From contig JASBSU010000034.1 of NCBI GenBank assembly GCA_030148725.1, forward strand, positions 1 through 38,410: a stretch of DNA of 38,410 nt, read 5' to 3'. A model generated the notes under the pieces. It saw only the letters and a list, made by a program, of their open reading frames with translations, had not been told where the DNA came from and made no database searches. The stretch is from Hyphomicrobium sp. GTDB lineage: Bacteria > Pseudomonadota > Alphaproteobacteria > Rhizobiales > Hyphomicrobiaceae. This document shows, one piece after another, positions 15,043 to 24,122 of the stretch (positions are counted from its first letter, which is position 1; every line of letters starts with the position of its first letter). The position numbers and the translations under genes were made by a program.

Positions 15043-16779
15043 ATGGCTGAACTCGTCAAGAAACTGGGTGGGCCGCGCACGCCCTACTCCAAAGCGCTCG
15101 CCGACAACCTCATGAACGCTCAGGCGCCGCAGACCAACCCCGGGATACTGGGTGGTCTGGGCCATGTGTTCGCCAAGGGCGTCGGCGGCTACATGGAGGG
15201 CGGACATGCCGCACAGGAGGAGGAGCGGCGACAGGCTCTCGCCGCAGCGCTCGCTTCTGGCGACATGGAGCAGGTCCGCGCAGCACAGGCCGACATTGAC
15301 CCCGGCACCGCAGCCTCGACGCTGATTCAGGATCAGCGCATCAAGGAGGAGAACACGCGCGCCGACACCAACGCCAAACGCGACCGCGATTGGCGCCGTG
15401 AGGACGCTGCGCAGCAAAATGAGTGGTCAACGAATTCGCAGTTGCGCGGCTTCTCGCACGCGGACGCTACCGCCGAGCGCAGCAACCGCTGGCAGACCGA
15501 GCGCGACGTGTCTCAGCACAAGAACCGGCTCGCAGAGATCGCTGCGCAGGGGGAGAACCGCCTCGCCGCTGTCTCTGCCAAAGCTGCTGCGCAGAGCCGC
15601 AAATTTACGAAATTCACCGATCAGAACGGGATGACCAAGTTCCAGGACTCGACGACGGGCGACGTCTACGAGGACGCGCTCGACGGCACTCTGCGCCTGG
15701 TCGCTTCTCGCCAGCCGCTGAATGAGGCTGCCGCGCCAATGGCAGACGGCGACGCCGCAGCAGCCGCACCAGAGGCCGCGACCCCGGGCACTGATGCTGG
15801 CGCAGCCGCTGCGAGTGCGCCACGTCGCAACCTGAACATGACGATCAGCCGCGACGGCTCGCGTGGGCAGTACGCGAGCGGCGTTATGGTCAATCTGAAA
15901 CGCCCTGACGGCAGCGACATCCCTGACGACGTATTCCAGTACGCGCCAGACGTCGTTACCGCCAACCTTAAGGCGCGCGACGCGTCCGTCAGCTCCTCGA
16001 TCAAGGCGAGCGAGAAGCGCAGAGCGCAGCTCGACGAGTCGGCAGCGGCGGCGAACGAGGAAATGGCGCTTGTCGACCAGTTCGAGGCAGTTGCGAAGGG
16101 GGCGCCACGCGGACTGCGTGCGACTGCGGTTGGACTCGCAAACCCCATCTATCAGGCGGTAACGGGCGACGCGCTCGCGGGCGCAGCGCAGATCGACTCT
16201 GTCGAAAACCTGCAGCTGTACTTCATGAAGGAAGCGCGTAAGGGCTTCCCAGGCGCCGTGTCCGACTACGAAAATAAGCTCTACAAGGCTGCATCTCCGA
16301 GCATCGACAAGAGCCCGATGGGCACCTTCTTGATGTCTGAATTCCTCAAGGCCAAGGCATCTCGCGCGCAGCAGCGCTCGAAGCTGGCCGAGGAATATTT
16401 GGCCGACAAGACGGCTGCCGGCTTGACTCCGGTGCTCGACGCCGGCTTCCAGGCACGCCTGAACGCCGCCGACAAGCAGACGATGCTGTCGCCGGAGGCG
16501 GAACAGGTTCTGGCGCTGCTCGGTCAGGGCAAGCACAAAGAGGCTCAGGCCGCGTTCCGCACGCTGCAGAGCGGTCAGCCGTCCGACACAGGCTCGGGCG
16601 GCGCTGATGGTGCAATGGCTGCTCAGCAGCCCGCGCAAACCGCATCACCCCCTGCTGTAGAATTGCAGTCGGCGCCGGCTGATGTCCAAAACGCCCTCAA
16701 GGCCGGAAAAACGGTCGAAGGGCCAGACGGGAAAAAGTACCGGCTCAACGCTCAGGGTGCCCTCGAAGAGGTCCAGTAA
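15043..16779 (+). CDS. Internal virion / DNA-ejection protein
   Basis: 578 residues from ATG 15043. The frame is open upstream, but that part overlaps the previous gene and lacks a start signal. The N-terminal 60 residues (YSKALADNLMNAQAPQTNPG and GLGHVFAKGVGGYMEGG) are followed by a long charged helical region (about residues 65 to 190), an Ala/Asp-rich linker, and a helical domain near residues 330 to 500 (SSSIKASEKRRAQLDESAAA; NLQLYFMKEARKGFPGAVSD). The C-terminal GPDGKKYRLNAQGALEEV resembles a short motif common at phage virion-protein ends. Length, composition and position fit the E-proteins ejected with the genome. Its stop overlaps the next ATG (TAATG). Confidence 0.65.
   Translation: MAELVKKLGGPRTPYSKALADNLMNAQAPQTNPGILGGLGHVFAKGVGGYMEGGHAAQEEERRQALAAALASGDMEQVRAAQADIDPGTAASTLIQDQRIKEENTRADTNAKRDRDWRREDAAQQNEWSTNSQLRGFSHADATAERSNRWQTERDVSQHKNRLAEIAAQGENRLAAVSAKAAAQSRKFTKFTDQNGMTKFQDSTTGDVYEDALDGTLRLVASRQPLNEAAAPMADGDAAAAAPEAATPGTDAGAAAASAPRRNLNMTISRDGSRGQYASGVMVNLKRPDGSDIPDDVFQYAPDVVTANLKARDASVSSSIKASEKRRAQLDESAAAANEEMALVDQFEAVAKGAPRGLRATAVGLANPIYQAVTGDALAGAAQIDSVENLQLYFMKEARKGFPGAVSDYENKLYKAASPSIDKSPMGTFLMSEFLKAKASRAQQRSKLAEEYLADKTAAGLTPVLDAGFQARLNAADKQTMLSPEAEQVLALLGQGKHKEAQAAFRTLQSGQPSDTGSGGADGAMAAQQPAQTASPPAVELQSAPADVQNALKAGKTVEGPDGKKYRLNAQGALEEVQ
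16635..16663 (+). promoter_or_regulatory. Possible internal late promoter
   Basis: GCAAAC at 16635 and TAGAAT at 16658, offset 23. AAACC-C-CA spacing and TG-TG before the -10 resemble the member at 8012. It lies inside the upstream gene, about 115 bases before the start at 16779. Confidence 0.3.
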
Positions 16780-18914
16780 TGGCCGGTTGGAAGATCCTCG
16801 ACGACGACGCGTCAACTCCCGCGAAGGGGTGGCGCGTCGTCGATGAATCGTCGTCTATCGCTCCGGCTGTCACGGAGCCATCGCTGGCACAGCGCGGGCT
16901 CGATGCCGCGAAGACTGTTGCCGGCAAGGTTGCCGATACCGTTGGGACAATGATCCCAGGCGTCGCGGTGGCGAAGGCGCTCTACAATTACGATCCAGAG
17001 ACTGCTACCGGCATGATGCGCGCGGCAGCATCGGGCGCGACGTTCAACGCATCCGAGCGCGCCGAGGCCGCCGTGCGCGCGGCTACCGGCGACAAGAGCT
17101 ACGACGACAATCTGGAGCAGATCCGCAAGGAGCAGGAGGCGTTCCGCGAGGACTCGCCGGTCCTCGCTATGGGCTCCGAGCTGGCCGGCGGCATCGCCAT
17201 GCCCGGCGGCGCGGTCATCAAGGGCGGCAAGTACGTTGCGGACGTGACGCGCGGCGCCCTGCGTGCCGGCGGAGCTTCGCGCCGTGTAGCCAACGCAGTA
17301 GGCACTACTGCTGGCAGCGTTGCCGCGGGCGGTGCGTTCGGCGGCGCGGCAGGCGCCGGCAACACCAAGGATTTCACTGACGTCGGACAGGTGGCGTCGG
17401 ACGTGGGCTGGGGCACCGGGACCGGAGCCGTGCTCGGGCCGGCGCTTGAGCGCGGCGCCAACCTCGTGTGGGGCGGCGCGAAGGCGGCCGGTCGCTTTGT
17501 CGACGATGCCGGGCGGCGCGTCTACGAGGCTGTCGGCGGTGACGCTTCGACTTCGGCAACGCGGCTGCTCGCCGATGCCGTGGAGGACAAGGGCGTCGCC
17601 CTACTCCCAGGCCAGCGCCGTGGCCGAGCAGGCACGGGCGCGGCTGGGCTCGACCAGGAAGTGGCCAACGCCGCAGTTCCGGGCGTGCAGAACTCGCTCG
17701 CCATTGCCAACCCTCGCGTCGCCGCCCTCGCCGAGGAGCTTGGCGCTGAGCGTTGGATGCCGAACGCGCCGTACGAGCAGTTCGCGCGGCGCAATCTCTT
17801 CAATCAGACCAGCCGTGTCTCACAGGGCGTGGCCGACACACTCAATGGGGCGCCCGTCGATCACCGCACGTTCATGGATGCGCTGGAGACAGGCGCCACC
17901 AGGGCACAGGACGCCACGTATGCACGGATTCGTCAGGGCCAGATCGGCGGCGGCACCGGCAACATGCGTGTCTCCAATCTCCGCGCGGTCGTCGACGAAA
18001 ACCCCGCGCTTGCACGGCATCTGCAGGAAGCACTCGACCAGACCGTCGCAGACCCTAGCGTCGCATTCACCCGTGCTGACGCCGAGCGCATCCTCGACGG
18101 CGACTTCCTGCGCACTGACAACATGCACCCCGCCGTCGTCGAGCGCCTTTACAGCAACCTGACGAGTGCAACGCATTCGGGAGATGGCGTTGCGCGTGGG
18201 CTACTGACGCAGCTGCAGAACCGCCTTGGCCAGACGACCAAGGGGCGGGCCATGCTGGACGTCAAAGAGCGTCACGCAAACGCATTCGCCAAGCGGGACG
18301 CTGCTCATGAGGGCGAGGCGATCTGGGGCAAGCAGGGCGCGTCTCGTGACGCGGCTATGCGCGCTCGCAACAACAACCCTAACGCCGAAGCGCGCGACGC
18401 GTTTCGGGAAGCCGCAGCCGGCGGCGCCGGTCAGCGCATCGCTGGCGACCAGGGCACGTTCGCGCGCCCGCAGAACCTCGTCGGCAGTCCCGAGAACCGC
18501 GCCACGATGGAGGAGCTTTTCGGGGCGCCCAATACGCAGCGCGCGCAGAGCCTCATTGAGCGCGAAGGCAACGTCCACGACGTGTCTCGCCGCATGTTCG
18601 AGGCGCGCACGAATGGCAACAGTATGCCGCCGGATGCGATCGCGAACGCGCTCAAAATGGCGGTGCAGTGGAAGTTCACGCCGAGCGTTGCGATCATGAA
18701 CACGTGGTCGCGCGTTATGCGTGGCGTCACCAAGCCACGCGGCGCCGCGGCAGCCGACATCGCACTCAACCAGGGCGACCAGGGCATCGCGCGAGTGCGT
18801 GCGGAGCTGGCACGCCGCGATGCAATCCGTCAGCGCGCGCCAGAAACCGCCCGTCGTGCTGGTGCATACTCACAGCTGCTCGCCGAACAGCTTGGTGTCT
18901 ACGGCAGCCAGTAA
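16779..18914 (+). CDS. Large internal virion / DNA-ejection protein
   Basis: 711 residues, with the start overlapping the preceding stop. The N-terminus is short and charged (GWKILDDDASTPAKGWRVVD), as in many podophage ejection proteins. Residues about 120 to 235 are Gly/Ala-rich with weakly hydrophobic stretches (LAGGIAMPGGAVIKGGKYVA; VGTTAGSVAAGGAFGGAAGA) that may insert into the host envelope. The C-terminal half is helical and rich in R/N/A (LDVKERHANAFAKRDAAHEG). This fits the last and largest of three proteins ejected ahead of DNA. No transglycosylase or protease motif was found by eye. Its stop codon lies in palindrome copy 7. Confidence 0.68.
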   Translation: MAGWKILDDDASTPAKGWRVVDESSSIAPAVTEPSLAQRGLDAAKTVAGKVADTVGTMIPGVAVAKALYNYDPETATGMMRAAASGATFNASERAEAAVRAATGDKSYDDNLEQIRKEQEAFREDSPVLAMGSELAGGIAMPGGAVIKGGKYVADVTRGALRAGGASRRVANAVGTTAGSVAAGGAFGGAAGAGNTKDFTDVGQVASDVGWGTGTGAVLGPALERGANLVWGGAKAAGRFVDDAGRRVYEAVGGDASTSATRLLADAVEDKGVALLPGQRRGRAGTGAAGLDQEVANAAVPGVQNSLAIANPRVAALAEELGAERWMPNAPYEQFARRNLFNQTSRVSQGVADTLNGAPVDHRTFMDALETGATRAQDATYARIRQGQIGGGTGNMRVSNLRAVVDENPALARHLQEALDQTVADPSVAFTRADAERILDGDFLRTDNMHPAVVERLYSNLTSATHSGDGVARGLLTQLQNRLGQTTKGRAMLDVKERHANAFAKRDAAHEGEAIWGKQGASRDAAMRARNNNPNAEARDAFREAAAGGAGQRIAGDQGTFARPQNLVGSPENRATMEELFGAPNTQRAQSLIEREGNVHDVSRRMFEARTNGNSMPPDAIANALKMAVQWKFTPSVAIMNTWSRVMRGVTKPRGAAAADIALNQGDQGIARVRAELARRDAIRQRAPETARRAGAYSQLLAEQLGVYGSQ

Positions 18915-18927
18915 ACGGGAGTTACCG
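18909..18927. repeat. Dispersed palindrome, copy 7 (7-base spacer)
   Basis: CAGTAAacgggagTTACCG. It contains the stop TAA (18912 to 18914) of the ejection gene, and its spacer holds GGGAG, the ribosome-binding site for ATG 18931. Confidence 0.85.
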
Positions 18928-18930
18928 GCG

Positions 18931-21711
18931 ATGCCGTGGAATGAAGAGACCGGGCAGTTCGACCTCAAATTCAACTTCCGGGACGACGTTATCGCGGGCG
19001 GCGGGCTTGAGATCATCGAGTCCGACCGCGTCATGCAGCAGCTCGAAGACCTCGCGACGGCGCTCGACTCGTTGCTGGTATCCAGCGGCCGGAAGGCCGT
19101 TGGTGGAGACATCGACTTCGGCGGGCAGCGCATCATCAACGCTGGCGACGCCGCCGAGGGCAGCTCCTATGCCACTGCGAAGCAGGCGGCTGGCGCGGCA
19201 ATTCACGTCGGCACGTTCGGCGGCACAGCGAACGCTCTGATCGGCACGCAGCTGTTTACGCCGCTGCCGATTCCTGTTGGTTATGAAGTCAGTGGCACGG
19301 CTCAGTTCAACAATGCGGGCGCGATGACGTACTCGCATAACGCGAGCACGCCCCTTCCATTGAACGACAGATATGGCCAGCCGCTTCCGGCTGGTTCGGT
19401 GCGCGCCGGAGACGTCATTCGCCTGATCTATGACGAACAGACTGTAGGCGAAACCGTCGTGAAGACGTGGCGCCTGCAGACGTTCTCGCGTCACGAATTT
19501 GATGGCTACCTGGCCGCTCGCGCTTCCAACCCGAGCAAGCATCCGTATGTCGCCGGGGATGGCACCATCGCATACAAAGCACCATCCCAGATGAGGACGC
19601 TGCTGGAGCTTGCGGCTGTGGCCACGTCCGGCAGCTACAGCGACCTCACGGGCGGCATTCCTGACCTGGAGACAGATCGCCTCGTTTCCGGGACCGGACG
19701 CGCTGCGGCGCCGTTATCCGTGTCTTTCGCCGGCCTGACGACCGACGAGCGCGGCCACATCTACGCCCGGCTGCCCGACGCGTCGCCCTCTACGCGAGGC
19801 AAGCTGACGCCGCCAGACATCGACGCTCTCGCACTGATCTCGCCGATCATGCACGACATCGGCTCCGATATGACCATCACGCCGAGCACGATCGACGACG
19901 TCACGGGCGGCACCGAATACACTCTCGCTCCGGTCCCCGACGATGGCCTGGGTCCGTACGAGCTGTATTTGCTCAGTGGCGCTCTACCGCCCGGCCTGTC
20001 GTTCGACCCAGAAGCCGGAAGCATCGCGGGCATTGCGCAAAGCCCCGGCGGCGACTTCGACTTTACCCTGCAACTGCGCGACGCACGCGGCGCGCTCAAG
20101 GATTTCGACTTGTCGATCACTGTGGTCGACCCTGCCATCGCGTTCACAAACACAGATGCGCCTGACGCGACTGCATACCGGCCATACTCGTTTTCTGCCG
20201 CGGCCACTGGCCCTTCTACGCCCTTCACGTACGCCCTGCAGTCGGGCGCGCTGCCGGCCGGACTGGCCCTCAACCCGACAACGGGGCAGATCACCGGCTC
20301 GCCTGGAGCGCCCGGCACAGGAACCACGTTCACCGTGCGCGCCACTGATCGCGGCGGCTACCACCAGGACGAGGAGTACACCATCGGCGTGGTTGCGCCG
20401 ACGCTGACGCTCGACCCAACGTCGATTAGTGACCGCGTCCGCACGATCGCCACGACGATCAACATCACCGTCAACGGAAATGGCACGACGCCCTACCTAT
20501 TCGAGCGCACGTCCGGCACGATTCCGCCGGGGCTGACGCTCGACCCAGCGACTGGCGTTCTGTCCGGCACACCGACGACAAACGGCACATTCAACCTCAC
20601 CCTGCGGGCGACCGACGCGAACGGCTTTACCGCGACTCGCACTTATGCCGTCGTCGTCTACACGCCGTCGATTACGCTCCAGCCGGGCTCCATCTCGCCG
20701 CGCGCCCTCAATGAGGCGACGACCGTCAACTTGTCCGTCGTCGGCAATGGCACGGAGCCCTACACCTACGCTGTGGTGGCGGGCGCGCTTCCGGTTGGGC
20801 TCACGCTGAACTCAACCACGGGCGCGATCTCTGGCACGCCGACGATCTCCGGCACGTACAATTTCACGATCGCTGGAACGGACGCCAATGGCTTTGCGGC
20901 CCTGCGCGCCTACGCTGTGATTGTCGCGCTGTCCAACGTCTCGCTCACTCCGACCTTCCTGCCCGGTGCTACGGGCAGCGCGGCCTACAATCAGACCGTA
21001 GCTGGCGCGGGCGGCACATCGCCGTATTCGTTCGCAGTGACCTCTGGCGCCCTGCCAGCTGGGCTCTCGCTCAACACCGCTTCGGGCGCAATCACCGGCA
21101 CGCCGATCGCCGCCGGAACATTCAATTTCACGGTGACGGCAACCGACTTCAACGGATTCCACGGCGACCAGCCGTACTCGATCACCGTGGCCGCGCCGAC
21201 GATCACGATCACGCCGGGCTCGCTGCCGAGTCAGATTGCCGGCACGCCCGGTTACTCACAGCAGCTGGTCGCGGCCGGCGGCCTTGGCCCGTACACGTTC
21301 GCACGCACTTCTGGCGCACTACCGCCGGGCCTTACGCTGGCCAGCGACGGCGCGCTCACCGGCACGCCATCCACTGCGGGCACGTACAATTTCACCATCA
21401 CGGCCACGGACGCAAACGGCTTCACTGGAAGCCGCGCGTTTACACTGTCGGTTGCGGCTGGCCCGCCTATCGGCAGCGTGCGCAGCGCTGTGACGAGCGC
21501 GGTGGCCGCACCTGGCCCAGTGGTCCCGACGACTCTCCCAGCGGGCTGGAGCGCAGTTGTGCAGGGCAATGGCTCGTGGGCGTCGTCCGGCTCACCACCA
21601 CGCTGGATCTCCAACCTCGGCGCCGACGTCGCGGGGCAGACCTGGGCAATCCAGTCCTCAATCTCCGTTGCGCAGAGCGGCAGCTCGCGCAACTACGCTC
21701 GAATTGCATAA
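18931..21711 (+). CDS. Tail adhesin with six Ig-like (He_PIG) repeats
   Basis: 926 residues from ATG 18931, set by GGGAG upstream. The N-terminal 280 residues contain MQQLEDLATALDSLLVSSGR and GGDIDFGGQRIINAGDAAEG, shared with the next gene and probably the virion-anchoring part. Residues about 305 to 843 are six consecutive 85 to 90 residue repeats. Each carries SGALPPGL-x-LDP-x-TG-x-I-x-GTP, then FNFT-x-x-ATD-x-NGF, the He_PIG/cadherin-like Ig pattern of surface adhesins. The 80-residue C-terminus is Ser/Gly/Val-rich. Repeats of this sort bind carbohydrate or protein surfaces, and receptor binding is the expected role. The fourth to sixth repeats look most alike, suggesting internal duplication. 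Confidence 0.82.
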   Translation: MPWNEETGQFDLKFNFRDDVIAGGGLEIIESDRVMQQLEDLATALDSLLVSSGRKAVGGDIDFGGQRIINAGDAAEGSSYATAKQAAGAAIHVGTFGGTANALIGTQLFTPLPIPVGYEVSGTAQFNNAGAMTYSHNASTPLPLNDRYGQPLPAGSVRAGDVIRLIYDEQTVGETVVKTWRLQTFSRHEFDGYLAARASNPSKHPYVAGDGTIAYKAPSQMRTLLELAAVATSGSYSDLTGGIPDLETDRLVSGTGRAAAPLSVSFAGLTTDERGHIYARLPDASPSTRGKLTPPDIDALALISPIMHDIGSDMTITPSTIDDVTGGTEYTLAPVPDDGLGPYELYLLSGALPPGLSFDPEAGSIAGIAQSPGGDFDFTLQLRDARGALKDFDLSITVVDPAIAFTNTDAPDATAYRPYSFSAAATGPSTPFTYALQSGALPAGLALNPTTGQITGSPGAPGTGTTFTVRATDRGGYHQDEEYTIGVVAPTLTLDPTSISDRVRTIATTINITVNGNGTTPYLFERTSGTIPPGLTLDPATGVLSGTPTTNGTFNLTLRATDANGFTATRTYAVVVYTPSITLQPGSISPRALNEATTVNLSVVGNGTEPYTYAVVAGALPVGLTLNSTTGAISGTPTISGTYNFTIAGTDANGFAALRAYAVIVALSNVSLTPTFLPGATGSAAYNQTVAGAGGTSPYSFAVTSGALPAGLSLNTASGAITGTPIAAGTFNFTVTATDFNGFHGDQPYSITVAAPTITITPGSLPSQIAGTPGYSQQLVAAGGLGPYTFARTSGALPPGLTLASDGALTGTPSTAGTYNFTITATDANGFTGSRAFTLSVAAGPPIGSVRSAVTSAVAAPGPVVPTTLPAGWSAVVQGNGSWASSGSPPRWISNLGADVAGQTWAIQSSISVAQSGSSRNYARIA

Positions 21712-21722
21712 GGAACAGACCC

Positions 21723-22907
21723 ATGCCCTGGATTGGCGGCACATTCCGTCTCCTCTACGACTTCCGCGCTGACCAGGCGGTCGGGCCGCCGGATTCGCGC
21801 ATCACTGCCGATCGCATGATGCAGCAGCTCGAAGATATGGCCTCGACCATCGCCGAGGGCATCCGTGCGGACGGAAGCGTTCCGATGGCGAGCAACCTCA
21901 ACATGGACGGGCACAAGGTGGTCAACGCCGCTAATGCCGCCGGCCCTGATGAATTCGTTACGCTGCGCCAGGCTGCCGCCAATCTGAAATTTGCAGCCGC
22001 GTTCGACCAGACAACGCTCGGCGTGAACGACATCAGCACGACGAACTCCCTGGCTCCATCGCCGATCACCGCGGGATACGAGTTTGTCGGCTTCCTGCAG
22101 CATACGAACAACGGCCCGATGACGTGTGCGTTCAACGGCGGCACCCGCCGTCCTTTGCGCTCCCGCAGCGGCGTGGAACTGGCGCCCGGAGACGTGCGCG
22201 GCAACCAGTATCTGCGCGTGCTTTACACCGGCTCGGAATACCGAGTGCAGGGACCGACGATGACCGAGATCAACGGCGCCGTCGTTGGTGCCGTCGACAA
22301 CCCCAACAAGTTCATCTACGTCGAGAGCAATGGCGAGGTCGGTTACAAGACCGAAGCGCAGACGCGTGCCATCCTTGGCCTGCACGCTGTGGCGGTTTCT
22401 GGCTCTTATTCCGATCTGGTGAACAAGCCGAACGTCGTACCGGTCGTCAGCTCGCCGATCATCGGTAACGGCACATCCGGCAACCCGCTCGACATCGACG
22501 TTGAGCTAATGACCGACGAGCAGGTCGATCAGATCATCGCGCAGATGCCCGAGGCAACGTCGCTCACATCTGGCGTCGTCAACCCCGAGACCTACCGCAT
22601 CTTGGATGGCGTCGATCGACTCATGCGCTGGTACGGGCGGGACTTCGCAATCTCGCCGAGCGTTCTGCCGGCGGGCGAGACTGGGGTCGCCTACACCTTC
22701 ACACCTGAGACCGAATCCGGAACTGCGCCGCACGTTTGGTCGCTGTCTCCCGCGTCCGACTCATTGCCGGCGGCGCTCGTTCTGGACGCAGACACGGGAG
22801 AGATCACAGGCACGCCGGCCGTCGCCGGCAGCCACAACATCGTCCTGCGCCTCACCGACTCGTTCGGCTTCTACAAGGATTTCCCGAGCACACTCGTGAT
22901 CGCGTAA
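21723..22907 (+). CDS. Second tail adhesin, paralogue of the 18931 gene
   Basis: 394 residues from ATG 21723, with AAGGA upstream and 11 bases after the previous stop. It shares with its neighbour the start (MPW), MQQLEDMASTIAEGIRADGS, LNMDGHKVVNAANAAGPDEF, PSPITAGYEFVGFLQHTNNG and KTEAQTRAILGLHAVAVSGS followed by YSDL. It then carries only one Ig-like He_PIG unit at the C-terminus (PAALVLDADTGEITGTPAVA; GSHNIVLRLTDSFGFYKDF). It looks like a short duplicate of the long adhesin, perhaps a second fibre or a partner chain in the same appendage. Confidence 0.8.
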   Translation: MPWIGGTFRLLYDFRADQAVGPPDSRITADRMMQQLEDMASTIAEGIRADGSVPMASNLNMDGHKVVNAANAAGPDEFVTLRQAAANLKFAAAFDQTTLGVNDISTTNSLAPSPITAGYEFVGFLQHTNNGPMTCAFNGGTRRPLRSRSGVELAPGDVRGNQYLRVLYTGSEYRVQGPTMTEINGAVVGAVDNPNKFIYVESNGEVGYKTEAQTRAILGLHAVAVSGSYSDLVNKPNVVPVVSSPIIGNGTSGNPLDIDVELMTDEQVDQIIAQMPEATSLTSGVVNPETYRILDGVDRLMRWYGRDFAISPSVLPAGETGVAYTFTPETESGTAPHVWSLSPASDSLPAALVLDADTGEITGTPAVAGSHNIVLRLTDSFGFYKDFPSTLVIA

Positions 22908-22965
22908 TGCAATGCAACTTTTGCGATGCGCCAGCTGCCGCAAAGGTTAAGTGACACCATTTGGT

Positions 22966-22984
22966 CAGTAACGCGCCGTTACCT
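22966..22984. repeat. Dispersed palindrome, copy 8 (7-base spacer)
   Basis: CAGTAAcgcgccgTTACCT in the gap before the lysozyme gene. It is flanked by direct repeats AAGTGACACCA (about 22949) and AAGTGACATCA (about 22990). Confidence 0.8.
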
Positions 22985-23013
22985 GCCCAAAGTGACATCA
23001 GGTGAGCAGTTCC

Positions 23014-23580
23014 ATGACCATCCTCGACGACATGATCACCGACATCCTCGACCGTGAGGGACGCGTATACGAGAACCACCCGAACGACCGCGGTGGGCCG
23101 ACCAAGTTCGGTATCACGCTTGGTCGTCTGCAGCAGGAGCGCGGTCGCGCGACGTGGCAGGACGTGCGGGACCTCACTGAGGCCGAGGCACGCGAGATTT
23201 ACAAGCTCGCATACTATGACCGCCCAAAGATCGAGCGACTACCAGACGAGCTGGAGGCGGCTGTATTCGATTTCTACGTCAACAGCGGCACGTGGGCCGT
23301 GAAGAAGCTGCAGCAGATGCTCAACCAGCTCGGCTTCAAGTGCGCCGTGGACGGAGGAATTGGCCCGGAGACCGTCAGACAGGCGTATGCCTGCCTCGAC
23401 AAATACGACGCCGGCAGCGTGCTAAAATTGTACTTTGAGATCCGCCGCGAGTTCTTTCGCAGCATCGTGCGCAGCAACCCCAGCCAGGGAGTGTTCCTCA
23501 AGGGCTGGCTCAATCGCGTCGATGGGCTTGAAAAGAAGGTGCTTGAGGGCGGCTGGATCGCAACCACAAGGGCGGCGTGA
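23014..23580 (+). CDS. Endolysin, GH108 family with peptidoglycan-binding domain
   Basis: 188 residues from ATG 23014 (AGGTGA upstream; an in-frame GTG at 23002 is possible). Residues 5 to 85 are the GH108 lysozyme domain: ILDREGRVYENHPNDRGGPT then KFGIT, with Glu15 in the place of the catalytic Glu of the EGG motif (here EGR). Residues about 88 to 130 (NSGTWAVKKLQQMLNQLGFK and VDGGIGPETVRQ) are the C-terminal peptidoglycan-binding unit usual in this family. It cuts the glycan strands of murein at lysis. No signal peptide is seen, so release depends on the holin encoded immediately downstream with an overlapping start. Confidence 0.88.
   Translation: MTILDDMITDILDREGRVYENHPNDRGGPTKFGITLGRLQQERGRATWQDVRDLTEAEAREIYKLAYYDRPKIERLPDELEAAVFDFYVNSGTWAVKKLQQMLNQLGFKCAVDGGIGPETVRQAYACLDKYDAGSVLKLYFEIRREFFRSIVRSNPSQGVFLKGWLNRVDGLEKKVLEGGWIATTRAA
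23420..23428 (+). promoter_or_regulatory. Possible extended -10 inside lysozyme gene
   Basis: TGCTAAAAT at 23420 to 23428 matches the extended -10 of the late promoters, but no GAAAAC block is found upstream. It could add a transcript for the holin gene. Confidence 0.25.
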
Positions 23581-24122
23581 TGGGCATCGGCACAATCGGC
23601 ACGGCGATCGGCGCAGCAGTAGACGTGCTGCCCAAGGTGAAAGACGTCGCGGAAGTGTTCGTCGGCAACCGTCGTGCGCGCGAGGACAACCAGCACGAGG
23701 AGAACACGTCGATCTTCGGCGCGTACTCGTCTGAGTGGAGCTACCAGGCCAACAACCGATCCGGCTGGGACGCCTTCTGGGATGGTGTGAATCGCATGCC
23801 GCGCCCGCTCTGCGTGCTCATCATCGTCGGGCTGTTCCCGTGGTGCGCCTACGATCCCGAGTCGTTTGAGCGCTCGATGCGCGCTCTTGGCGTGATGCCG
23901 GAAATGATGTGGTGGCTGATCATGACGATTCTCGGCTTCTACTTCGGCGCCAAGAGTTACGAAAAGAGCCGCATGCCGAGCACTAAGCCGGGCGTGTTGC
24001 CGGCTGAATTCAAGACGACCGTAAAGGGCGTGCCTGTGGCTACGCCTCCTGGTCCTCGCAAACCGGTGCAGCTGGAGCACGAGACCGCGAACGACGCGAC
24101 GATGCGGTCTCTTCGGCAGTAG
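23580..24122 (+). CDS. Holin, GTA 3-TM family-like
   Basis: 180 residues. ATG 23580 overlaps the lysozyme stop (TGATG); GTG 23577 is an alternative. Hydrophobic segments lie near residues 72 to 90 (RPLCVLIIVGLFPWCAYDP) and 106 to 125 (EMMWWLIMTILGFYFGAKSY), preceded by an amphipathic N-terminus (GIGTIGTAIGAAVDVLPKVK). Together with WDAFWDGVNRMPRPL this is the layout of the holin family first named in gene-transfer agents. It permits escape of the endolysin. The C-terminal 55 residues are soluble. Its 3' end overlaps the convergent nuclease gene by 83 bases. Confidence 0.8.
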   Translation: MGIGTIGTAIGAAVDVLPKVKDVAEVFVGNRRAREDNQHEENTSIFGAYSSEWSYQANNRSGWDAFWDGVNRMPRPLCVLIIVGLFPWCAYDPESFERSMRALGVMPEMMWWLIMTILGFYFGAKSYEKSRMPSTKPGVLPAEFKTTVKGVPVATPPGPRKPVQLEHETANDATMRSLRQ

